The notes beneath the pieces are model-generated. The model was not told the origin of the DNA and made no database searches. It saw only the letters and a program-made list of their open reading frames with translations. From assembly GCA_014859095.1 (NCBI GenBank), contig JACUUV010000025.1, positions 1 to 37,940 of the forward strand: a stretch of 37,940 nucleotides of DNA, given 5' to 3'. The stretch is from Clostridia bacterium (lineage in GTDB: Bacteria; Bacillota; Clostridia; Peptostreptococcales; Acidaminobacteraceae). Made by a program: the position numbers and the translations under genes. Positions 1 to 7,036 of the stretch are shown piece after piece (position 1 is the first letter of the stretch; each line of letters opens with the position of its first letter).

Positions 1-55
1 AAGTTCATGTCAAGGATTGGGTTGCCTTCTGGATCCACTTTGATACCGGTGATTT
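1..55 (-). repeat. copy 1 of an in-frame 55-bp coding repeat
   Basis: These 55 bases are the same as 352-406. The offset is 351 bases, or 117 codons, so the copies fall in the same frame of the surface-protein gene and encode the same start of a SpaA-like domain. Confidence 0.85.
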
Positions 56-1304
56 GGGATGTCTTGAGTTCATTTGTGAAAATGAATCTGATTTCGTCCA
101 CTTCACCGGCCATGAAGTCGATTTCCACGTCAGTGCCAGAACCGACTATGACGCCGTCTTCCCAGAGTTCATAACCGAGGTAAGTGTATTCAGTGACAGT
201 AAGTTCTTTGATGCTGTAATCGCCATAAGGAAGAACGAGAGGAGTCACAGGAGTGAGCTCACCAACAGGGAGGAACCAGAGTTCGCCTGTTGTTTCGTGG
301 CTTTCAGCAGTGGCGATGAGTTCATCGATGTCGTTGTAGATCTCGAAGTCGAAGTTCATGTCAAGGATTGGGTTGCCTTCTGGATCCACTTTGATACCGG
401 TGATTTCACTAGTTTTTAATTGATTATAAAAATAGAATGTGAAATCGATATCGTTTGATGAAGTGAATTGGAAAGATGGATTTGTATTACCCTCACTAAT
501 TACTTCTCCAAGTGCATCTCTGAGTTCATACCTTACGAATTCATAACCGGTTTCATTCAGTTCATAAATAGTATATTCGCCTTCAGGTAATTCCAGATTA
601 AGTTGATCTATCATTCCTGGTATTGAAACGCCCAGTTCATCGAGCATTGTAAAGAACATCTCACCTGTATTGGGGTCACTAAACGCAGTGACAACTAAGT
701 TGTCTTCGGAATCATAGATCTCAAAATCAAATGATACTCCGGAGATTGGGAGATCAATGCCTTCAGCGTTGTATTTGTAACCTGAAATGATACTGTATAT
801 TTCGGTAGGAGATTCATAAGCAGCGACATAAAAGTGGCTGATATCAGCTGGAAGTGTCACTTCAAGTGTTTCTCCAAGTGCTAGTGGTTCAGGTAGAATC
901 ATTACATAAGCGCTTGTTTTAGATTTTATGATGAAATATTCGAGGTCTCTTGGTGGATCTGATGGAACAATGTCATAGGACATTGTATCCTCATTCCAAA
1001 TGACATCGGGTATAGGGTTGGCATAGTGTAATGTATAAGTGGTTATTCCTCCTTGTGGTGGAGTGAAGTAGATGTAGTCGTCAATATTACCCCATGCTTC
1101 AATTTTATCCATCCAAAGGAACGGATCATAGCCGGCATCAACAAGGTAAGTGTTGATTTTTGGCATTACAACTTCTACGCTTTGTTTTCCTGATATGTCA
1201 ATTGGACCTAGGTAGTCAAGTACAACAGGCATCGCAAACGCAGAAAAGCTACCTCCGAAAATCATCAGGGTAGCTAAGAAAATGCTTAATAATTTATTTC
1301 TCAT
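1..1304 (-). CDS. SpaA/Cna-B-type secreted surface protein, 5' part only
   Basis: The reading frame opens at an ATG at 1304 behind an AAGAGGG ribosome site and stays open to the left edge, so about 434 N-terminal codons are seen and the end is missing. Residues 1-24 are a classical signal peptide (MRNKLL, hydrophobic core, SAFA cleavage). A unique extracellular region of about 140 residues follows, then prealbumin-like repeats containing GIKVDPEGNPILDMNFDFEI and a TYLGYEL/YTIYELNETGYEF motif, as in SpaA/Cna-B domains that stiffen Gram-positive pili and adhesins. The last repeat begins again at the window edge, so more copies are likely outside. Whether it ends in an LPXTG anchor cannot be seen. 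The upstream cyclic-di-GMP riboswitch suggests expression tied to the sessile/motile switch. Domain family moderately sure; role as adhesin is inferred. Confidence 0.75.
   Translation of the reverse strand, partial: MRNKLLSIFLATLMIFGGSFSAFAMPVVLDYLGPIDISGKQSVEVVMPKINTYLVDAGYDPFLWMDKIEAWGNIDDYIYFTPPQGGITTYTLHYANPIPDVIWNEDTMSYDIVPSDPPRDLEYFIIKSKTSAYVMILPEPLALGETLEVTLPADISHFYVAAYESPTEIYSIISGYKYNAEGIDLPISGVSFDFEIYDSEDNLVVTAFSDPNTGEMFFTMLDELGVSIPGMIDQLNLELPEGEYTIYELNETGYEFVRYELRDALGEVISEGNTNPSFQFTSSNDIDFTFYFYNQLKTSEITGIKVDPEGNPILDMNFDFEIYNDIDELIATAESHETTGELWFLPVGELTPVTPLVLPYGDYSIKELTVTEYTYLGYELWEDGVIVGSGTDVEIDFMAGEVDEIRFIFTNELKTSQITGIKVDPEGNPILDMN
352..406 (-). repeat. copy 2 of an in-frame 55-bp coding repeat
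   Basis: Matches 1-55. It marks the boundary of a 117-codon domain unit in the surface protein. Identity at DNA level points to recent duplication or gene conversion of the domain. Confidence 0.85.
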
Positions 1305-1380
1305 ATAGTATTACCCTCTTTCGCGTCATATAGATTTTTTAAAAATTTCATAAATAGTGACAGAAATTCACTTCTATAAT

Positions 1381-1475
1381 CTGCAACCAGACGATCTTGG
1401 CAAGGGAATAGTTGATGTTAAGATTTGCTTTAGATTCTTGGTTTTGCGTCCTGCTCTTTCGAACAGTTTGCCGAA
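1381..1475 (-). ncRNA. cyclic-di-GMP-I (GEMM-I) riboswitch
   Basis: Read on the minus strand, this stretch has the conserved GEMM-I blocks in order: GGCAAAC (1466-1472), a helix CTGTTC-GAAA-GAGCAG (1451-1466) capped by the GAAA tetraloop, GGACGCAAA (1443-1451), a variable second helix, and the closing GGTTGC (1383-1388). These are the ligand pocket and the tetraloop-receptor parts of cyclic-di-GMP-I aptamers. It lies about 75 bases upstream of the SpaA-type surface protein on the same strand. The expression platform is unclear; a weak AGTGA/TCACT hairpin (near 1358-1374) followed by T-rich sequence could be a terminator. Identified from motif memory, not a covariance search. Confidence 0.8.
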
Positions 1476-1557
1476 TAAAACTCACCTCCTTCTGTGCAAT
1501 TGAATTCATACAGGTTCTGTATACCCAATATTTAAAAAATGAAACGGACAAATGCAT

Positions 1558-1586
1558 TTGACACTGGAATCAATTCTGTATAGAAT
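1558..1586 (+). promoter_or_regulatory. sigma-A promoter of gntR with overlapping inverted repeat
   Basis: TTGACA (1558-1563), 17-base spacer and TAGAAT (1581-1586). The -10 lies in a dyad ATTCT-GTAT-AGAAT (1573-1586), a reasonable autoregulatory operator for the FCD-type GntR protein directly downstream. A second TTCTGTATA occurs at 1515-1523 over a possible -10 (TATACA) of the leftward riboswitch transcript. Confidence 0.65.
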
Positions 1587-1615
1587 AATAGGGAATAGAT
1601 TACCTTGGAGGCAAT

Positions 1616-2284
1616 ATGGATCTTTTTGATCAAAAGAAGGAAAATAAATCTTTGACGTCTTTGATTTTTGATAGAATCAGAGAAGATATTTTGAACGGTC
1701 GATATTTGACAGGAGATAAACTGGTGGAAATCAAGTTGGCAGACGAGCTCGGAGTCAGCAGGACACCTGTGCGTGAAGCGCTGAAACAATTGGAACTGGA
1801 CGGTCTTGTGGACAATATTCCCAATCGGGGTGTTGTCGTAAAGGGAATCAGCCAGGATGACATCGACGATATTTTGACGATCCGTCTTTGTATTGAAGGT
1901 CTAGTCGGTCAATGGGCGGCAGAACGCATCTTGGATGAGGAAGTCAAAGAGCTTGAAGAAATTTTTGACTTGATGGAGTTTTACACATCAAAAGGAGACA
2001 TCGACAAGATTTTCGAACTGAATACGAAATTCCATGAAGCGCTTTACAAGGCGACAAAGAGCAGATATCTTGAAGGTGTGCTCAAAGATTTTCAGCTGTT
2101 CATCAAATCTTCTCGAAACAATTCACTCAAAATGGAGGGAAGGCTATTCACAGCACTTGAGGAACATAGAAACATTCTCGAGGCCATCAAGAACCATGAT
2201 CAGGAAAATACCAGAATTTCACTTGTAAAACACATTTCCGAGTCTAATGAAAATATCAAATCATTGGTCATCAAACAAAAATAA
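1616..2284 (+). CDS. GntR-family transcriptional regulator, FCD (FadR) subfamily
   Basis: A 222-residue one-component regulator. Residues 12-75 form the GntR winged helix-turn-helix, with the family signature VSRTPVREALKQLELDGLV at 47-65. Residues 80-215 form an all-helical FCD ligand domain with His140 (KFHEALYKA), His184 (EEHRNIL) and His206, matching the metal-binding histidines of the subfamily. FCD regulators usually sense small carboxylic acids; the ligand here cannot be read. GGAGG at 1607-1611 sets the ATG. It is followed 14 bases later by niaR, so the two may be co-transcribed. The dyad over its own -10 suggests autoregulation. Confidence 0.85.
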   Translation: MDLFDQKKENKSLTSLIFDRIREDILNGRYLTGDKLVEIKLADELGVSRTPVREALKQLELDGLVDNIPNRGVVVKGISQDDIDDILTIRLCIEGLVGQWAAERILDEEVKELEEIFDLMEFYTSKGDIDKIFELNTKFHEALYKATKSRYLEGVLKDFQLFIKSSRNNSLKMEGRLFTALEEHRNILEAIKNHDQENTRISLVKHISESNENIKSLVIKQK

Positions 2285-2298
2285 TGGAGGCAGCCTGA

Positions 2299-2811
2299 AT
2301 GTCAGAGTTTAGAAGAAAAGCCATCATCAAGCAATTGGAAGATTCCGACCGGCCAATTACAGGATCTGAATTGGCTGAAGCCTTTGATGTTTCAAGACAA
2401 GTCATCGTTCAGGACATTGCGATCATCAGAGCATCTGGATTACATGTCATGGCGACGTCCAACGGGTATTTAATCCCAAAACTGAAAAAGTCATCTCATT
2501 TGATCAAAACCTTCGTCTCAAAACACAACGGGTTTGAGAACATGGAGGAAGAACTCGAGATTATTGTTGAATATGGTGGTAGAATTATTGATGTCATCGT
2601 TGAGCATCCTGTTTATGGTGAGATTGTGGGCACATTACATATTTCCAGCAAAGAGGATGTCGAAAAATTTCTGGAACGGGTCAGGGAGTCGAATGCAAAT
2701 CCGCTCTCCATATTGACACAAGGAGACCATATACACACGATAGAAGTACCAAGTGAAAAGGTTTTTAGATTGATCATGGATGAACTGAGAGCTAAGGGTT
2801 TTGTAGAATAA
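2299..2811 (+). CDS. niaR: NiaR-type niacin-responsive repressor (HTH_11 plus 3H domain)
   Basis: A 170-residue protein with an N-terminal HTH_11 DNA-binding domain (residues 5-60, SELAEAFDVSRQVIVQDIAI) and a C-terminal 3H domain. The metal-binding set known from the Thermotoga homologue is present at matching spacing: His76, Glu84, His144 and His146, with HPVYGE at 103. The family (YrxA/NiaR) binds nicotinic acid and represses NAD synthesis or niacin uptake genes. A GGAGG ribosome site precedes the ATG. A terminator follows and then a membrane transporter-like gene with a palindrome before it, a natural candidate target. Confidence 0.88.
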   Translation: MSEFRRKAIIKQLEDSDRPITGSELAEAFDVSRQVIVQDIAIIRASGLHVMATSNGYLIPKLKKSSHLIKTFVSKHNGFENMEEELEIIVEYGGRIIDVIVEHPVYGEIVGTLHISSKEDVEKFLERVRESNANPLSILTQGDHIHTIEVPSEKVFRLIMDELRAKGFVE

Positions 2812-2820
2812 TGTGTTGCG

Positions 2821-2843
2821 GGGGGAAATGTCCCCTCTTTTTT
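2821..2843 (+). terminator. short intrinsic terminator after niaR
   Basis: Stem GGGGA (2822-2826), loop AATG, TCCCC (2831-2835), followed by a T-run at 2838-2843. The stem is short but GC-only apart from one pair. Confidence 0.55.
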
Positions 2844-2863
2844 AAGACGTCATATGACAAGAC
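2844..2863 (+). promoter_or_regulatory. candidate operator: palindrome GTCATATGAC flanked by AAGAC
   Basis: A perfect 10-bp palindrome (2849-2858) lies between two AAGAC direct copies, just upstream of a TATACT -10-like hexamer at 2869-2874 and 36 bases before the membrane gene. Read on the other strand it contains TGTCTTGTCA, which resembles the TGTCTTGACA-like core I associate with NiaR sites. Binding by NiaR is an inference. Confidence 0.35.
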
Positions 2864-2898
2864 ATTTGTATACTCATTAATAAAGGGGATAATGAAAT

Positions 2899-3927
2899 AT
2901 GAAAATTAGACAGTACTTCACAAAAACATTGAATGGTATGGCACTCGGTCTTTTTGCATCATTGATCATCGGCCTGATCCTAAAGCAAATCGGTGAGCTG
3001 ACGGGCATTCAGCTGTTGGTCACTTTTGGAAGTGTGGCTCAGGTGCTCATGGGACCGGCAATTGGCGCAGCAGTCGCTTACAGTGTGGGAGCCTCGCCGC
3101 TCGGAATATTCGCCTCATTGGTTGCAGGCGCTATCGGTGCGGGAAGTGTTAAAGTGATTGAGACCGGTCAAATGGTAATCGGTATCGGAGAACCTATGGG
3201 AGCATTCATTGCCGGGCTGGCAGCCGCTGAGTTTTCCAAGGTCATTGCGGGCAAGACAAAAGTGGACATTGTGGTTGTTCCAGCGCTTACAATTATCGTA
3301 GGTGGTATTGTCGGTGTGACACTCAGTCCTGTAATCGCAGGATTTATGAAAGCTTTCGGAGGATTGATCAATGCGGCGACAGTACTTCAGCCAATACCAA
3401 TGGGCATAATTCTGGCAGTTGTCATGGGCATGGTCCTCACGCTTCCCATCAGCAGTGCCGCACTTGCCATATCCATGGGACTTTCTGGGATTGCGGCTGG
3501 GGCTTCATTGGTCGGTTGTGCTTGTCAAATGATCGGTTTCGCCACAATCAGCTATAGGGAAAATGGCATGGGTGGTGCTATTGCCCAAGGTCTTGGAACA
3601 TCCATGCTGCAGGTTCCGAACATCATCAAGAATCCTAAAATATGGATACCGCCGATTATCGCCAGCGCACTGCTTGGTCCAGTCAGCACGACTCTACTGA
3701 AAATGGAAAGCAACAGCATCGGTGCCGGAATGGGAACCAGTGGCCTCGTTGGACAATTCGGCGCATACGCCGCAATGGGAGACAAAATGGCTTTGACAAC
3801 ATTTTTACTCATTATTGCAGTGATGCATTTTATCTTACCTGCTGTAATCGCTCTTGTGATCAGTGAATGGATGAGAAAAAAGGAATGGATCAAACCTGGA
3901 GACATGTTGTTGTCAGGTAACAAATAG
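2899..3927 (+). CDS. EIIC_2/PfoR-like polytopic membrane protein, possible transporter
   Basis: A 342-residue, very hydrophobic protein with about nine or ten predicted membrane helices and many Gly/Ala residues. The sequence pattern (GPAIGAAVAYSVGA, GEPMGAFIAGL, CACQMIGFATISYRENG) is that of the PTS_EIIC_2 family that includes PfoR of Clostridium perfringens. It lacks any IIA or IIB domain, so a phosphotransfer role is doubtful. Substrate is not readable. Placed directly after niaR with a palindrome in its leader, it could import niacin or a related vitamer, but this is inference; a sugar or a regulatory role is equally possible. A terminator follows at 3949. Confidence 0.7.
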   Translation: MKIRQYFTKTLNGMALGLFASLIIGLILKQIGELTGIQLLVTFGSVAQVLMGPAIGAAVAYSVGASPLGIFASLVAGAIGAGSVKVIETGQMVIGIGEPMGAFIAGLAAAEFSKVIAGKTKVDIVVVPALTIIVGGIVGVTLSPVIAGFMKAFGGLINAATVLQPIPMGIILAVVMGMVLTLPISSAALAISMGLSGIAAGASLVGCACQMIGFATISYRENGMGGAIAQGLGTSMLQVPNIIKNPKIWIPPIIASALLGPVSTTLLKMESNSIGAGMGTSGLVGQFGAYAAMGDKMALTTFLLIIAVMHFILPAVIALVISEWMRKKEWIKPGDMLLSGNK

Positions 3928-3948
3928 AGCGTTGTTTGCATCGCAGAA

Positions 3949-3990
3949 AAATGCCCGATCAATATACCAATTGAACGGGCATTTATTTTT
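3949..3990. terminator. bidirectional intrinsic terminator
   Basis: Nine-base stem AAATGCCCG (3949-3957) and CGGGCATTT (3976-3984) with an 18-base loop, T-rich after it on the plus strand and a T-run on the minus strand. It serves the EIIC-like gene and the convergent 57-codon gene, whose stop codon lies inside it. Confidence 0.75.
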
Positions 3991-4156
3991 TCTTTAGCTG
4001 AAATCCTTTACAGGACTCACCTGACGATTTTCTGACGACTTCCGATGGCATTTGCTTGGACTTGAATCCGAAAAGACGGCAACCCATTGGATTTGTTGGA
4101 TCCCATGTGACATAATAGTGAATGCATTTTCTGCAATCTATTCGCTCACTTTCCAT
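3983..4156 (-). CDS. small conserved cysteine-rich protein, 57 residues
   Basis: The ATG at 4156 follows a strong AGGAGGT site and opens a 57-codon frame ending in a Lys run. The protein has CRKCIHYYVTWDPTNPMGC early and an ESCKGF ending, giving four cysteines (residues 8, 11, 26, 49) spaced like a small zinc or iron site. I recognise the pattern as a short protein widespread in Clostridia and often mislabelled uracil-DNA glycosylase in genome annotations; it has no glycosylase domain. Function unknown. It is convergent with the EIIC-like gene and divergent from murI. Confidence 0.75.
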   Translation of the reverse strand: MESERIDCRKCIHYYVTWDPTNPMGCRLFGFKSKQMPSEVVRKSSGESCKGFQLKKK

Positions 4157-4220
4157 AGTGACCTCCTGATCTGTGTGTACTTCAATTATACAAAACTATG
4201 TTTATGTTGGCAATTGGATG

Positions 4221-4229
4221 TGTTATAAT
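4221..4229 (+). promoter_or_regulatory. extended -10 promoter of murI
   Basis: TGT followed by TATAAT (4224-4229) with only a weak -35 (TTTATG, 4201-4206, 17-base spacer). The start of transcription would be near 4236, which argues for the ATG at 4260 as the murI start. Confidence 0.6.
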
Positions 4230-4259
4230 GGTGCATGAAAAGGAATGGTGATTTTAAGA

Positions 4260-5039
4260 ATGGATAAATTCAGCAAAATCGGTGTATTTGATTCGGGACT
4301 GGGTGGATTGTCGGTTCTACATACAATAAGGCAGATCATGCCGAACGAGTCTTTGATCTATATTGGAGATTCGAAAAATGCACCTTATGGCACAAAAGAT
4401 AAGTCAGAGGTTTTGGATCTTTCCAAACAGGTGTGCAACACGTTGATATCAAACGACGTCAAAGCGATTGTCATCGCGTGCAACACTGCGACGAGTGCTG
4501 CAGTGAACGAACTTCGGTCGACTTACGATATTCCGATAATAGGGATGGAACCGGCTATAAAACCGGCTCTCAGACAGACTGAAGGCAAAGTGCTCGTTCT
4601 TGCCACGGAAATGACTTTAAAGGAAGAGAAATTTAAGCAGTTGGTGGACAGTTTGGAGGAAGGCTACCGCATTATAAAGATGCCAGCTCCGGAATGGGTG
4701 GAACTCGTGGAAAACCACATGTCCGATACAGATCGTGTGCAAAATGAAGTCGACAGACAATTAAATAAAGTCACTGAAAAGATTGAGGCAGTCGTCCTTG
4801 GATGTACCCATTTCATATTCTTAAAGCCTTATATCAGGACATATTACAAAGACAAAGTGGAGATTTTTGACGGCAACATGGGCACCGCATTACAGCTGAA
4901 AAATTTACTGGAGTCCCACAATTGGTTGAATGACCAACCCAAAGCGGGTTCCGTAGAAATATTAAACACCAAATCTGAGATCTTTGTGGAAAAATCCTAT
5001 GAGATGTTCAATTGGCTTGAAACGAGGGATGAGTTTTGA
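4260..5039 (+). CDS. murI: glutamate racemase
   Basis: Cytoplasmic enzyme that turns L-glutamate into D-glutamate for peptidoglycan. The 259-residue protein has the N-terminal FDSGLGGLSV motif with catalytic Asp11, the first catalytic cysteine Cys74 (ACNTATSAA) and the second Cys182 (GCTHF). Length is normal for the family. An upstream in-frame ATG at 4245 lies too close to AAGGA to be a good start and only about 9 bases from the predicted transcript start, so 4260 is preferred. The next small gene overlaps its stop codon, suggesting translational coupling. Confidence 0.93.
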   Translation: MDKFSKIGVFDSGLGGLSVLHTIRQIMPNESLIYIGDSKNAPYGTKDKSEVLDLSKQVCNTLISNDVKAIVIACNTATSAAVNELRSTYDIPIIGMEPAIKPALRQTEGKVLVLATEMTLKEEKFKQLVDSLEEGYRIIKMPAPEWVELVENHMSDTDRVQNEVDRQLNKVTEKIEAVVLGCTHFIFLKPYIRTYYKDKVEIFDGNMGTALQLKNLLESHNWLNDQPKAGSVEILNTKSEIFVEKSYEMFNWLETRDEF

Positions 5040-5284
5040 ATCCGGAAATACTTAAGATCGTCAATGATAAATTGGAAGAAATATTGGAAGAAGCTGTTTT
5101 TGATTCCAAAGCAGAGCAGATTTTCAAGCTCCACTATGGCATCAAATGCACAAGAATGGAACCCAAATTGATTGTGAAGGAAGCAAAAATTCCTGCAAAG
5201 CGTCTCAAAATGGAATTGATTCGAATCGACAACAAAGTATTCAACATACTTAAGAAACACAAGTGGATTGAAAACGAGGTTTAA
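5036..5284 (+). CDS. small hypothetical protein, sigma-region-4-like
   Basis: An 82-residue protein starting at TTG 5036, whose stop-start overlap with murI and nearby GAGGGATGAG support translation. It is rich in Lys, Glu and Ile and probably all helical. Residues 27-75 (EQIFKLHYGI, then EAKIPAKRLKMELIRIDNKV) resemble the shape of sigma-70 region 4, with a glycine turn and a recognition-like helix, but no signature is complete. It may be a small DNA-binding protein. Function unknown; the coding call itself is fairly safe because of the tight overlap and the promoter that begins right after it. Confidence 0.6.
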   Translation: MNPEILKIVNDKLEEILEEAVFDSKAEQIFKLHYGIKCTRMEPKLIVKEAKIPAKRLKMELIRIDNKVFNILKKHKWIENEV

Positions 5285-5285
5285 G

Positions 5286-5314
5286 TTGACGATGCAACCA
5301 ATTTGCGTTATAAT
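5286..5314 (+). promoter_or_regulatory. sigma-A promoter of the serS leader
   Basis: TTGACG (5286-5291), exactly 17 bases, then TATAAT (5309-5314). It drives the T-box leader of serS. Confidence 0.8.
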
Positions 5315-5324
5315 GATTGAAATT

Positions 5325-5542
5325 GATATGGACTATGATGAGGAACAGTAAATGCTTTCCCGGAATGAAGAGAGCTGATGGTTGGTGAAAATCAGTTTCA
5401 TGGGGTATTGAATCCACCTCGGAGTTTTTAGGTAATGCTAAACGTATTCAAGGCGATAACTTGATCGAGTGGGTATGAAAATACCAACTAGGGTGGCAAC
5501 GCGGGTTAACTTCTCGTCCCTTCAAGGGATGAGGAGTTTTTT
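5325..5542 (+). promoter_or_regulatory. T-box riboswitch of serS (serine, UCC specifier)
   Basis: The T-box sequence AGGGTGGCAACGCGGG is at 5490-5505. The terminator stem runs from AACTTCTCGTCCCT (5508) to AGGGATGAGGAGTT (5538) and ends in a T-run to 5542. Upstream is a long stem I with AGTAA on its 5' side and GAATCCA on its 3' side, placing a UCC serine codon at 5413-5415 as the specifier. Uncharged tRNA-Ser should pair with both sites and let serS be transcribed. Confidence 0.9.
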
Positions 5543-5574
5543 GTATTTTTTGATTAAAATTATGGAGGTGTGTT

Positions 5575-6849
5575 ATGTTGGATCTTAAAAGAATCAGAAG
5601 TGAATACGATACGGTGGAAGCTCTATTGAAATTAAGGGGAAAAGGAGACTACGGTTTGCCACTCATCAAAGAAAAGGATGAGGAAAGACGCATTTTGATC
5701 GGCGAGGTTGAAGACCTGAAAAGCAAACAGAACAAGATGTCTAAAGAAATACCGATGAAAAAGAAGGCCGGTGAGGACACAGACGCACTCTTTGCCGAGA
5801 TGAAAGAACTCTCTGATACCATCAAGGAACTTGATGCCAAAGTGAAAGTTGTTGAAGAAGCACTAAATGAAATGATCATGGAAGTTCCAAATACACTTAA
5901 AGCGGATACGCCGGTTGGTGAAGATGACCACGACAATCCTGTGATTCGAGTTGTCGGAACACCTAGAATATTTGATTTCGAAGCAAAAGCGCACTGGGAT
6001 ATCGGAGTGACACTGGATATTCTCGATTTTGAACGCGCCACAAAAATAACCGGTACACGTTTCACAGTACTGAAAGGGATGGGCGCCAAGCTGGAAAGGG
6101 CACTAATCAACTTCATGCTCGATTTGCATATAGATGAACATGGCTATACTGAAATTTTACCACCGTTTATGGTCAATCGCGATTCTATGACGGGAACCGG
6201 TCAATTGCCAAAATTCGAAGATGACATGTTCCATATCCCATCTAAGGACTTTTTCCTGGTTCCGACGGCCGAAGTGCCTGTGACGAATCTTTACAGAGGT
6301 GAAATCCTTGAGGAAGTGGCACTCCCAATCAGCCATACCGCTTATACGCCATGTTTCAGAAAAGAAGCCGGTTCTGCGGGTAGAGATACACGTGGAGTGA
6401 TTCGCCAACATCAATTCAATAAAGTGGAAATGGTCAAGTTCGTGAAACCGGAAGATTCTTATGAGGAACTGGAAAAATTGACCAATCACGCCGAAGAAGT
6501 ATTGAAGCGCTTGGAGTTGCCTTATAGAGTCGTGAGATTATGCAGTGGCGACGTCGGTTTCAGTTCTGCGATGACCTATGATATAGAAGTGTGGCTTCCA
6601 AGCTATGATGATTACAAGGAAATTTCAAGCTGTTCCAACTTTGAGGATTTCCAGGCTAGGCGTGCGGGCATCCGATTTAGAGATGCAGAGACCAAAAAAG
6701 TCAATTTTGTCCATACCCTCAATGGTTCTGGGCTTGCCGTAGGCAGGACTGTCGCAGCAATCCTTGAGAATTATCAGAACGCGGACGGTAGTGTTGAGAT
6801 ACCAAAAGTTCTTCAGCCTTACTTTGGTGGGAAAACTGTGATAAAATAG
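5575..6849 (+). CDS. serS: serine--tRNA ligase
   Basis: A 424-residue class II synthetase that charges tRNA-Ser with serine in the cytoplasm. Residues 1-110 form the long antiparallel coiled-coil arm that grips the tRNA variable loop (many Lys/Glu heptads). Motif 2 is visible as [15 protein letters not shown] and motif 3 as [19 protein letters not shown] near the C terminus, with [17 protein letters not shown] between. Length is normal. The ATG follows GGAGGTG at usual spacing. It is controlled by the T-box immediately upstream. Confidence 0.97.
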   Translation: MLDLKRIRSEYDTVEALLKLRGKGDYGLPLIKEKDEERRILIGEVEDLKSKQNKMSKEIPMKKKAGEDTDALFAEMKELSDTIKELDAKVKVVEEALNEMIMEVPNTLKADTPVGEDDHDNPVIRVVGTPRIFDFEAKAHWDIGVTLDILDFERATKITGTRFTVLKGMGAKLERALINFMLDLHIDEHGYTEILPPFMVNRDSMTGTGQLPKFEDDMFHIPSKDFFLVPTAEVPVTNLYRGEILEEVALPISHTAYTPCFRKEAGSAGRDTRGVIRQHQFNKVEMVKFVKPEDSYEELEKLTNHAEEVLKRLELPYRVVRLCSGDVGFSSAMTYDIEVWLPSYDDYKEISSCSNFEDFQARRAGIRFRDAETKKVNFVHTLNGSGLAVGRTVAAILENYQNADGSVEIPKVLQPYFGGKTVIK

Positions 6850-6857
6850 AGGTAGGC

Positions 6858-7019
6858 ATGTCGATATTTGAATGGATTTTAGTAGGAGTCGTACTGATTG
6901 TATTCACACTGATCCTATTTTATGCGGGAGTGGATCTTTTCAGAGATCGAAAATACTATATTGCAAAGTCTAAGAATGTGACTGCAATTGCAGAGCACAA
7001 AAAGAAAAAAAAGCGTTAG
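6858..7019 (+). CDS. small single-pass membrane protein, 53 residues
   Basis: A 53-codon frame opens at ATG 6858 behind GAGGTAGG, only 8 bases after serS. It encodes MSIFEWILVGVVLIVFTLIL and FYAGVDLF (one membrane helix, about residues 6-25), a short basic region and a C-terminal run AEHKKKKKKR. The basic tail should stay in the cytoplasm. I do not recognise the family. Its tight packing between serS and the decarboxylase gene, codon use like its neighbours and good ribosome site support it as real. Confidence 0.65.
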   Translation: MSIFEWILVGVVLIVFTLILFYAGVDLFRDRKYYIAKSKNVTAIAEHKKKKKR

Positions 7020-7036
7020 GAGCTCACGGGGATTAT

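Noticed and set aside
54-419. 121-codon plus-strand frame
   Set aside because: It is the antisense of the repeat domain of the SpaA-type gene; the minus strand has the signal peptide, ribosome site and recognisable domains.
1348-1557. 69-codon minus-strand frame, including a strong AAGGAGGTGAG at 1481-1491
   Set aside because: The frame runs through the cyclic-di-GMP riboswitch, and no usual start codon follows the ribosome-like site at proper spacing. The purine run may belong to the leader.
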